Part shown: positions 17,731-23,949 of the stretch, piece after piece | Position numbering within the stretch: position 1 is the first letter of the stretch | Layout of the letters: the number at the start of each line of letters is the position of its first letter | Assembly: GCA_035623335.1 (NCBI GenBank) | Contig: DASPTQ010000126.1 | Coordinates: 23,727-87,726, forward strand | Direction: 5' to 3' | DNA from: JAFAGX01 sp035623335 | GTDB lineage: Bacteria; Acidobacteriota; Terriglobia; Terriglobales; Acidobacteriaceae | DNA: 64,000 bases | Made by a program: the position numbers and the translations under genes | The notes under the pieces: generated by a model | Told to the model about the DNA's origin: nothing | The model's database searches: none | The model's input: only the letters and a program-made list of their open reading frames with translations

Positions 17731-17900
17731 ATCCCGACATCGACAGACAGCCCGGTCTACGCGTCGTGGAAATCGCTGAAATCCTCGGTATGAATAAGAG
17801 AATGGTCCAAGTGGCGATTGAGCCCTCGGTGGGTACGAGGCTTCGCATGGAGGGTAAGACTCGTGGAGCCAAGTATTATCCTGTAAGACCAGGTCAATGA
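17731..17900 (+). pseudogene. Winged-helix DNA-binding fragment
   Basis: A frame without a start codon reads DIDRQPGLRVVEIAEILGM, then NKRMVQVAIEPSV and LRMEGKTRGAKYYPVRPGQ, ending at a TGA at 17898-17900. The helix-turn-helix pattern plus the wing-like EGKTRGAKYY ending resembles the small C-terminal DNA-binding domains found in many bacterial proteins. No start codon or upstream domain is present, so this is the tail of a truncated gene. It lies 46 bases before the second copy of the 127-bp direct repeat, which may mark where the gene was cut. Confidence 0.4.
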
Positions 17901-17946
17901 AACGGTCGGGCTTCCGGCCAGACACCCGTTTTTTCAAAACGGACCT

Positions 17947-18073
17947 CGTGTTACCCGGCGTTACCCGCGCCTTGGATCTAGAGGACTTAAGAATGCTTAA
18001 GAGTGCTGCTCGTGCGCTCTAAGTACTTGAAGTTACGTTTCGAGGGGGGTTCGATTCCCATCTCCCACCCCAG
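17947..18073 (+). repeat. 127-bp direct repeat, second copy, carrying attachment core d
   Basis: Same length and orientation as 6752-6878 with about seven differences. It holds the tandem pairs TTACCCGGCG/TTACCCGCGC (17951-17970) and CTTAAGAATG/CTTAAGAGTG (17986-18005) and the core at 18050-18073. Confidence 0.85.
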
Positions 18074-18094
18074 CTTTTCAATCAGTTAGACTGC

Positions 18095-18116
18095 TTTGCG
18101 TGCAGTTTGCGTGCAG
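18095..18116 (+). repeat. 11-bp tandem pair right of attachment core d
   Basis: TTTGCGTGCAG occurs twice without gap, 21 bases after core d, and is followed by TTAACGCC. Comparable 10-bp pairs begin 24, 33 and 23 bases after cores b, c and e, but with different sequences. Confidence 0.8.
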
Positions 18117-18154
18117 TTAACGCCAATCGCACCAGCTTTTCGTGGGCCTCGCGT

Positions 18155-18600
18155 TCATCGGCAGGCAAAGAATCCATAAACATTCATTGTGGTTCGGACG
18201 TCGGAATGTCGCATCAACCGTTGTTGCACGCCAATCGGACTGCCCAGCGAATCAAGCCAGGTTCTATAGGTGTGCCTAAACACATGCGCGCTAATGTGAT
18301 CAATGCCCGCTCGTTGTGATGCAGCATCCAATGTTTCCCAGACGCAGGAATAGCTCAGAGGTTGGCGTCCAACTTCCCACGGCGAAGCAAACATCCAATC
18401 CCGCTCGCCAGAGAATTGTGTTGCCTGCCGCCGCAACCGGAGCACCTCCAATCAGTTCGTCCGGCGATGCTCATCGTCTTGCGCGAAGTGTCCGATTTCA
18501 CGTCATCCACGATCTGCTTAACCACTCCGCGCTCGATACGGATGGTTTTGGCGAGCCAATCGACATCACACCATTTGCGGCCCAACAGGGCCAAGGTTGG
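18155..18600 (-). pseudogene. Tyrosine recombinase, C-terminal half, frameshifted and 5'-truncated
   Basis: The best-preserved catalytic end among the remnants. It contains HVFRHTYRTWL (HxxR box), LMRHSDVRTTMNVYG with the nucleophilic tyrosine, and upstream WMFASPWEVGRQPLSYSCVW. A frameshift near 18450-18460 separates this from CDVDWLAKTIRIERGVVKQI and VDDVKSDTSRKTMSIA in another frame. The region around the first catalytic Arg is replaced by unrelated sequence near 18600, so the N-terminus is lost. It lies about 40 bases from the tandem pair and core d, with its 3' end toward the core: the usual int-att arrangement. The HTYRTWLDSLG..IGVQQRLM pattern places it with phage/ICE-type integrases, without subfamily. 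Confidence 0.88.
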
Positions 18601-19065
18601 AAGCACGCCATAAGGCCGGCCACCTTCCACGCTCTCCCACCCCAGATTTCTGTCCGGAAAACAATCAGGAAACGCTGCGGCTTGCGCCTGATGATGTTCT
18701 AATATCGAGATAGCGGTCAATGTGCTCAAGCAGACGGGACTGATAGACACGCCAGTCTTTGCGGAAAGCCATCACGTCCCGGAGTGTTCTCACCCCTGCC
18801 TAGGGGGTTGCTTGGTTGGACCGCGCCAATCGATGTCGCGTGGCGAAGTGCTGCCTCCATCGGAACAATCGCCATCATTTAGTGGCCGCGCCTGGGGTTG
18901 CGAAGTTAACAGGCATCCGGGTGCTATTCTCGGAACCACTGAGCGGTGTTTTCGATCCGGCGAGATTCTTCAGTATGAAGGCTTGCGGGAAATCGAGTGG
19001 CATGCCGCGATGTATAGGGGCATCAGCATTTGACACTGAGATAGGTAAGACGATATCTTACTTTC
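18601..19065. other. Intergenic; partial core-like match at its left end, TA promoter at its right end
   Basis: TCTCCCACCCCAG at 18633-18645 matches the 3' half of the attachment core, right at the broken 5' edge of the recombinase remnant. The rest holds no supported gene. Confidence 0.4.
19030..19061 (+). promoter_or_regulatory. Promoter/operator of the AbrB-PIN toxin-antitoxin pair
   Basis: TTGACA (19030-19035) could be a -35 box. GTAAGA (19045-19050) and TCTTAC (19056-19061) form a 6-bp inverted repeat with a 5-base spacer, ending just before the antitoxin ATG at 19066 and overlapping the place of the -10 box. This fits autorepression by the antitoxin; binding is inferred. Confidence 0.6.
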
Positions 19066-19296
19066 ATGAAAACTAGCATCTCTTCCAAAGGCCAGATTGT
19101 TTTGCCAGCAGAATTGAGGCAAATGGACCGGATCGAGCCCGGGCAGGAGTTCGACGTCGAGCGTCTTGATCGTGGAGACTATCGTCTCGTTCGGCGCGCT
19201 GCTCCGCGAAACGAGGGCGCCATAGACTGGCTGCTCGCTTGTCCCTACAAGGATTTTTTTCTTCCTATCGAATCTGAATCGACCGATACCCTGTGA
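19066..19296 (+). CDS. AbrB/SpoVT-type antitoxin (VapB-like)
   Basis: A 76-residue protein whose first 45 residues are a swapped-hairpin AbrB domain: MKTSISSKGQIVLPAELRQM, then GQEFDVERLDRGDYRLVRR. The SSKGQIVLPAELR signature is diagnostic. The C-terminal extension (IDWLLACPYKDFFLPIES) would contact and neutralise the toxin. Its stop codon overlaps the downstream PIN gene's start (GTGA). The DYRLVRR...LLACP.K.FF pattern is common in antitoxins paired with PIN toxins. It probably represses its own promoter through the inverted repeat at 19045-19061. Complete and apparently functional. Confidence 0.9.
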   Translation: MKTSISSKGQIVLPAELRQMDRIEPGQEFDVERLDRGDYRLVRRAAPRNEGAIDWLLACPYKDFFLPIESESTDTL

Positions 19297-19703
19297 ACTA
19301 TCTGGTTGACGCCAACGTTTTGAGCGAGCCGACGAAGAAATCGCCGGATCCACGGGTCGTGGAGTGGCTTCGCACACATGAGCCGGAGATCGCCGTTGAT
19401 CCCGTGATTCTCGGGGAATTGCGTTTTGGAATTCTCATCCTTCCCAAGGGAAAGAAGCGGACGGCGCTGGAACGCTGGTTCGATGCGGGGGCCGGGCGTC
19501 TCCACTGTCTTCCCTGGGATGCGGACACCGGCCTGAAATGGGCGGAGCTGCTGGCGCGACTTCGAAAAACAGGAAAAACCATGCCGATCAAGGACAGCCT
19601 CATCGCAACGACCGCAATTGTCCACGGTTTGACCGTCGCTACGCGAAACCGCATCGATTTCGCGAAGGCAGGTGTGCACGTTGTCGATCCCTTTATTGGT
19701 TGA
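19293..19703 (+). CDS. PIN-domain toxin, VapC-like
   Basis: A 136-residue PIN ribonuclease. Active-site acids are visible: Asp6 in YLVDANVLSEP, Glu in ILGELRFGI, Asp in MPIKDSLIATTA and Asp in NRIDFAKAGV. The VDANVLSEPTK..PDPRVVEWL opening is typical of VapC toxins. Translation begins at GTG 19293, overlapping the antitoxin stop, so the two are coupled. As in other VapBC pairs, free toxin would cut a specific RNA, often tRNA or rRNA; the target is not predictable here. Nothing suggests decay. This is the second PIN system in 14 kb, but it has an AbrB-type rather than a Phd-type partner, so the two pairs are unrelated in their antitoxins. Confidence 0.92.
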   Translation: MNYLVDANVLSEPTKKSPDPRVVEWLRTHEPEIAVDPVILGELRFGILILPKGKKRTALERWFDAGAGRLHCLPWDADTGLKWAELLARLRKTGKTMPIKDSLIATTAIVHGLTVATRNRIDFAKAGVHVVDPFIG

Positions 19704-19978
19704 AGCCTCTCGCGGATCTTGTCTGCATCGGGATTAGACTGAAACTAGGGGGCCATCCGCTCTGAAGCGGTTATCGCCACGACCTTTATGAAACCTTCAA
19801 AAACGGATCGGCCTCGCCTGCAAGTCCGAGAGCGAAGATTCATCCCACCGTGGCAGGTTACGCTTCTATTAAGAAAGCACAATGACGACCCGAATCCCGT
19901 GAGGGGCAGCTCCCGCAGAAAGACACGCTCCGCCCGTTTTAATGCAGAATCCCACGATCGGTCACCATGACGGACGAC

Positions 19979-20929
19979 CTAAGGAGTGGCAACGAAACCT
20001 GAGCTGTGTGGAAAAACGCCATAAAAGCCGACCAATACGCCCTTGTCGTTAATACCGTTCACAACCGTGGACTGCAGGCCGTCCGGGTCGTTGATCGTCT
20101 GCCAAGTTTTGCTGCTTACCGTATACACGAAGCCATGGCTGCCCGTGGAATTCTTGTACATCCCTACCACTTGCCCTACATTGTTCAGGCCGAAGGCTGC
20201 GGTTGCGGTGGTGGAGGGTTCTGGAAAATTAAGGGCTTCCAGGGTTCCGCTGATCAGCAAGAAGCCATGCATCGCCTGATGGCTATCGATATAGAATCCA
20301 CAGACGTTTCCTGCATCGTTGATGCCGGTTGGTTGCGCGCCTCCCTTCGAGTCAGGAATTACCAATAATTCAAAGACACCAGGGGCAGTGCACGCCACGT
20401 TCCCACACTCATCATAAATGTAAGCGTGATCCGGCGCGTTGCCAAATTGGTTGGTGCTGTAATAACCGACTGATTGTCTCTGATTGTTCTGTCCGAGTAG
20501 TTGGTTAAATGGTCGACCGGAAAGACCAGGAAAATCGACCGTAGTGTAGTGGCCACGAGCATACTCGAAGCCGTGGATGCAAGTTGAATCGTCGCACTCA
20601 GCGATGTAGAACCCAACAGTCTTCGGCGGCTTCTGGTCATTTATCGCGGTAACCACGGTTTGCGTTGAATTCGGAAACATCTCATCCGTGAAATGGTTGG
20701 GCAGAACAAGAGTGAAACCTCTTCTGGGAGTGAAGGAATTTTGGTCGATTCCGTGATAGCCGGCAATGACATCATTGTTGTTGACACCGAGCAACTGGGT
20801 CCAAATATCCCCGGGATAGTCGACCGTTTGAAATGTATAGGTTGTCGCGGTTGTCGCGTCTTGCGCGAGCATGGATAAGCACGCAAGAAGTGCGAAAGCG
20901 AAGTTAAGAGCGAGGCTTTTCATTTTCAT
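19979..20929 (-). CDS. Secreted HAF-type repeat protein
   Basis: About 316 residues from the ATG at 20929, chosen because it gives a signal peptide (KSLALNFAFALLACLSMLAQ) and has GGAG a few bases upstream; the open frame extends 77 codons further but without protein-like character. The mature protein consists of repeated units of the form GINDxGxVVGxYxxxxxxxHGFxY: LLGVNNNDVIAGYHGID, GINDAGNVCGFYIDSHQAMHGF, GLNNVGQVVGMYKNSTGSHGF and GINDKGVLVGFYGVFPHSSGF. These recall the HAF family of extracellular repeats, abundant in Acidobacteria, thought to build beta-propeller-like structures. Cys pairs (CDDSTC, CGNVAC) suggest oxidised loops. Function unknown. Monocistronic. Confidence 0.8.
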   Translation of the reverse strand: MKMKSLALNFAFALLACLSMLAQDATTATTYTFQTVDYPGDIWTQLLGVNNNDVIAGYHGIDQNSFTPRRGFTLVLPNHFTDEMFPNSTQTVVTAINDQKPPKTVGFYIAECDDSTCIHGFEYARGHYTTVDFPGLSGRPFNQLLGQNNQRQSVGYYSTNQFGNAPDHAYIYDECGNVACTAPGVFELLVIPDSKGGAQPTGINDAGNVCGFYIDSHQAMHGFLLISGTLEALNFPEPSTTATAAFGLNNVGQVVGMYKNSTGSHGFVYTVSSKTWQTINDPDGLQSTVVNGINDKGVLVGFYGVFPHSSGFVATP

Positions 20930-21826
20930 ATTTTCTCCGTAACAAGAGTTAGGCGAGACTAGAAACTCGGTCGTTTCACCCAGCCTTCGGTCGAAACTGC
21001 GGAAGTTTTTGGCCTTACCCTTTATCAGGAATCTCCTTTTTGACTTCAAAAACAGAAGCGGAGAACTCTTGGAGGTTTCAACCGGGCTGATGGGAGGAGA
21101 AACAGAAGCGGTCCCTGTTACAACGGGCTGCATGCCGTCCCCCAAGGCGAATGGATTCAAGACGGGGCAAGGTGGAAAGTGGCACAGATTCTGTCATTGC
21201 TGAACTGGCATGTCAAGCAGCAACTCTAAGCACGCTATAAATCCACAGTCAGACCCACTGGCGCATCGCGCACCAGGCGCTTCCCTCTAGGCAAATGGGC
21301 GGGGGATTCGGGTGGTGTGTCGGGGGAGCTGGGACGGGCCCAGGGAGACAGGACGCCCACCATCCCACAAACGGGTGAATGTGTAGCCGAGTTTCGTCAA
21401 GGCGCGGCAGCGACCGCGCCGTCCCTTTGCCTCATCACTGATTCACTAACCGTTCGGTTGCGCCCTACCCTTTCGGATATAGTCACATCGAAGCGGACGA
21501 ACCTCAGCCCAATTCCTCATTGCCGCTTTTCCCGTGCTTGCAAGGACTTTCATTTCTCGGGAACCTCATCGTAGCCCAACCCCGCTTTGGTTTGCTGATT
21601 GCAACCACTCATGAGCGAAAGGAGAGCAGCCATGAAAACCAAGAAAGCAAGATGAAAGCTGGTGCTGGTGGCGTCAGCGCACACAGCCGCTAAGGTCGCC
21701 GCATCATTCCCCACCTCGTGTGGCTTGCCCAGCCGGGCAGAGCCCGTCTTTTCTGGGAAAGTGACCCAACACGAAAAACAATTAATGGAAAACCAAATGA
21801 AAACCCTCAAAGTAAAGGAGAATCTC
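20930..21826. other. Long non-coding stretch between divergent secreted-protein genes
   Basis: No supported gene. At 21631 a strong site (AAAGGAGAGCAGCC) precedes a seven-codon frame, MKTKKAR, followed by a stop; this could be a broken gene start or a leader peptide. On the minus strand at 21550-21625 a short frame ends in LLSLMSGCNQQTKAG, which resembles a lipoprotein signal with a Cys, but it has no ribosome-binding site. Confidence 0.4.
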
Positions 21827-22336
21827 ATGAAAGCAACTTCGAAAATTACCAAGAGCCTCTTATTCGCAGCGATTCTGGCCTGCCTCACCGTGGTTGAGTC
21901 GGGATCGGCTTTTGCACAACAGGTGTTTCGCACCGACCAAGCACACATTTTCAAGAACACGTGTCCCGGGGGAAACGGTTGTGCGAATTGGGGCGAGACA
22001 GTCAGCATCGACGAACCCGCCACTGTGGAGCCGGTCGTTGTGATTTGGAGCGCCAGATACTTCGCAAATACAGCCGACGCATATTTTGCTGGGCTCGATG
22101 TGAACGGTACGGGGTGCCAAATCGCAGTCTACGGGCCTTCCGATCTGGACGACATCGCCACAAATCCTCTCGGCCACTTATTGACCGTCACATTTCAGTG
22201 GGTTGTTCTACCCAGCGACGGCGTGCTGAGGGCAGAAACGTCGAACACATTTGAGTTGTGCGGCGGCGGCGCCGGTCTCGTGAAAGGTGACTCCATCAAC
22301 ATCAGTCAGAACACTCTCAGTGTCGCTAAGTACTAA
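21827..22336 (+). CDS. Small secreted protein of unknown function
   Basis: 169 residues from the ATG at 21827, which has AAAGGAG seven bases upstream and gives a signal peptide (SLLFAAILACLTVVESGSAFA, cleavage after AFA). An in-frame ATG ten codons earlier is possible but has a poorer site. The mature part has four to five cysteines (NTCPGGNGCANWGE, GTGCQIAV, FELCGGGAG) and alternates beta-strand-like segments, suggesting a small disulphide-stabilised beta domain. No family is recognised. A good hairpin terminator lies 60 bases downstream. Intact and apparently monocistronic. Confidence 0.72.
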   Translation: MKATSKITKSLLFAAILACLTVVESGSAFAQQVFRTDQAHIFKNTCPGGNGCANWGETVSIDEPATVEPVVVIWSARYFANTADAYFAGLDVNGTGCQIAVYGPSDLDDIATNPLGHLLTVTFQWVVLPSDGVLRAETSNTFELCGGGAGLVKGDSINISQNTLSVAKY

Positions 22337-22395
22337 CATATCGGTGTGCCATCCGTGCCCACCATCACCACTCTCGGAGGGACTCGACTCCGAAA

Positions 22396-22423
22396 CCGCC
22401 TTTCACGAGGCGGCTTTTCTGTT
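22396..22423 (+). terminator. Rho-independent terminator after the small secreted protein
   Basis: CCGCCT-TTCACG-AGGCGG forms a 6-bp GC-rich stem, followed by CTTTTCTGTT. Adjacent bases (AAA/CTTTT) extend the T-rich tail on the correct strand. Confidence 0.7.
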
Positions 22424-22484
22424 GCCGTAGGGATTTTGTTACAGGCTCTAAGGCATTCTGAATCGAGTCTGCGAGGAGACTCCA

Positions 22485-22640
22485 ATGAAAAAAGCTCTTC
22501 TTACACTCGCACTCAGCACGCCCCGTCAAACCAGGCGAAGTGCAGCGGGTTTCGTGTCGGGTGAGACAGGCGGCTCCGGCTCGCATTTAATCACCCCACA
22601 CCGCATCGATCTTTGCCTGCAACTCCGCATCCTCTAATCG
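22485..22640 (+). pseudogene. Beheaded secreted-protein gene: start and signal peptide only
   Basis: GAGGAGA upstream of an ATG at 22485 gives MKKALLTLALS, the first third of a signal peptide, after which the frame turns into the antisense of a recombinase tail and ends. The gene body has been lost, most simply by integration or deletion joined to the recombinase fragment at 22587. Confidence 0.55.
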
Positions 22641-22679
22641 TGACAGGTATCTCTCCGTGATCCGGATGCTGGAATGACC
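22587..22679 (-). pseudogene. Tyrosine recombinase C-terminal tail
   Basis: The minus strand reads GHSSIRITERYLSRLEDAEL then QAKIDAVWGD and a TAA stop. GHSSIxxTxRYLS is the conserved end of phage-type integrases, with the catalytic tyrosine in RYLS. Only these 30 codons remain. Its sequence differs from the MRHSDVRTTMNVYG tail at 18155, so it derives from another recombinase. Confidence 0.8.
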
Positions 22680-22707
22680 GGAAGGTATGAGATTGTGTGG
22701 GGGGCTT

Positions 22708-22881
22708 CATTCACCTGCCATTCACCTGCCGTTAACGCTGCCTTGCATGTCCTAAGCTGCCTAAAACTGCCGTCCGTTGCTCTGTATGTTGTTGAGTTGA
22801 CGTTTCGGGGCGGATTCGATTCCCATCTCCCACCCCAGATTTCCAATCAGTTAGCGGGAAACAAATCACAGCAAATCACAT
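22708..22881 (+). repeat. Attachment core e with tandem pairs on both sides
   Basis: CATTCACCTGC twice (22708-22729), then the core at 22815-22838, then CAAATCACAG/CAAATCACAT (22862-22881). The left pair ends 85 bases before the core, nearly the same distance as at core c (84); the right pair begins 23 bases after it. Confidence 0.8.
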
Positions 22882-22922
22882 GGTCTTCGCCAGTGCCCTC
22901 CGGACCACCTTCTCCTGAGCAC

Positions 22923-23168
22923 GCCATCGTCTTCGCAGAGATTTGGCGAGCCAATCCACATCAGCGAAAATCTCACGCTTCGCTCTGTATTACAGGAGCA
23001 CAGTCCGTGTCCGTTGATATCAGCTGGAATTGAAACTTATTCTCCCGGTGGGATGATGGGTAATCCGGAAGTAACTGTAACCAGGCCAGTTCACTCAATG
23101 TCACGATCAACGAGGCCGGTGGCGATTCTTGTCCTGCGCCGATAGGATGCACTTAGAAGAGAGGCGAA
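22923..23168. pseudogene. Short internal recombinase scrap and leader of the zinc-ribbon gene
   Basis: 22923-22965 carries two pieces of the recombinase block (equivalent to GCCATCGTCTTCGC and GGCGAGCCAATCCACATC seen elsewhere) joined by an internal deletion. The remaining bases up to 23168 are empty apart from the next gene's upstream region. Confidence 0.45.
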
Positions 23169-23582
23169 ATGAAACCGTGCAGAGAATGCCAGCACAATAT
23201 TTCGGAGCAGGCGGTCTTCTGTCCCACCTGCGGTGCTCCGTATCCCGGCAAGGATAAGTGGGATGGATGGGGGTTTGAATACAAGTCCGAGGCCACGCTA
23301 CTCGGACTGCCCATCCTGCACGTATCGTTCAAGTATCGTCCCAATCGTCGACCAGTGCCTGCCAAGGGAGTTATCGCCATAGGCCAGTTCGCCTGTGGCG
23401 TGGTGACCATCTCCCAATTTGGAATCGGAATCTTCAGTGTGAGTCAGTTCGCCGTTGCGGGATTCGCCCTCGCTCAGATGGCTATTGCCTATTCCTTAAT
23501 TGCTCAAATTGGGATCTTCTTCCACCAGGGTCGTGGTCAACTGGTCTGGAGTCTTGCTGATCTTGTCCGCCGGCTACTTTAG
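23169..23582 (+). CDS. Zinc-ribbon protein with a hydrophobic repeat region
   Basis: A 137-residue protein. The N-terminus is a zinc ribbon with two CxxC pairs (CRECQHNISEQAVFCPTCGAPYPG). After a linker with several Trp/Tyr residues, the C-terminal half is a hydrophobic, Gly-rich region with repeated units of the form AIGQFACGVVTISQFGIGIF, SVSQFAVAGFALAQMAIAYS. This pattern of short repeated [AGV]xxQF units suggests a beta-solenoid-like or membrane-associated segment. Zinc-ribbon proteins of this general type are often membrane-tethered, but no function is known. The start has GAAGAGAGGCGAA upstream. It lies between recombinase fragments and ends only a few bases before one, so it is probably cargo. 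Confidence 0.7.
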   Translation: MKPCRECQHNISEQAVFCPTCGAPYPGKDKWDGWGFEYKSEATLLGLPILHVSFKYRPNRRPVPAKGVIAIGQFACGVVTISQFGIGIFSVSQFAVAGFALAQMAIAYSLIAQIGIFFHQGRGQLVWSLADLVRRLL

Positions 23583-23599
23583 ACAAGTACCAGGCGTCC

Positions 23600-23945
23600 C
23601 CTAGGGAGCGGTGGAATGGGTGACTGTCGTAAAGCGTTCCCCACACGTAAGTATAGCTCAGCGGCTGACGTCCCAGCTTTGCCAGAGAAGCAAACATCCA
23701 ATGCTGCTCACCGGACTACTGAGTCACCTGCGCCACAGCTTCAATAATTCGAGCAACTCATCGGGAATGGCCATCGTCTTCGCGGAGTGGGACGATTTCA
23801 CATCATCGACGATCTGCTTAGCCACTCCGCGCTCGATACGGATGGTCTTGGCGAGCTAATCGACATCCTGCCACTTCAGGCCTAGCAGCTCGGAGATGCG
23901 CAGCCCGAAGCTGACCGCAACCAGATAAGCAATTTGTTGTCCCAA
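23600..23945 (-). pseudogene. Tyrosine recombinase remnant with nonsense and frameshift
   Basis: The minus strand reads AYLVAVSFGLRISELLGLKW, QDVD, stop, LAKTIRIERGVAKQIVDDVK, AKTMAIPDELLELLKLWRR and a further stop; a shifted frame continues WMFASLAKLGRQPLSYTYVW. The stop at 23856-23858 (TAG on the minus strand) replaces the Trp codon conserved in the other copies (DVDWLAKT), so this is a real nonsense change. The HxxR and Tyr boxes are absent. It sits five bases from the end of the frameshifted kinase gene. Of all copies it gives the longest readable middle region. Confidence 0.88.
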
Positions 23946-23949
23946 CGTA

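Noticed and set aside
21550..21660. Small lipoprotein ending LLSLMSGCNQQTKAG
   Set aside because: A plausible lipobox, but no ribosome-binding site or fixed start, and fewer than 45 codons.
5783..22838. tRNA genes at the TTCGATTCCC...CCA sequences
   Set aside because: Each copy has the T-loop and acceptor-like end but no D-arm, anticodon arm or matching 5' acceptor strand before it, and the T-stem does not pair fully. They are tRNA-end-like repeats, not tRNA genes.
5668..22846. Short minus-strand proteins containing WGGRWESN or GVGDGNR
   Set aside because: These are antisense readings of the attachment core and recur at every copy; they are not genes.
6752..22881. CRISPR array formed by the short repeats
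   Set aside because: Repeats are contiguous tandem pairs of differing sequence, without regular spacers or cas genes.
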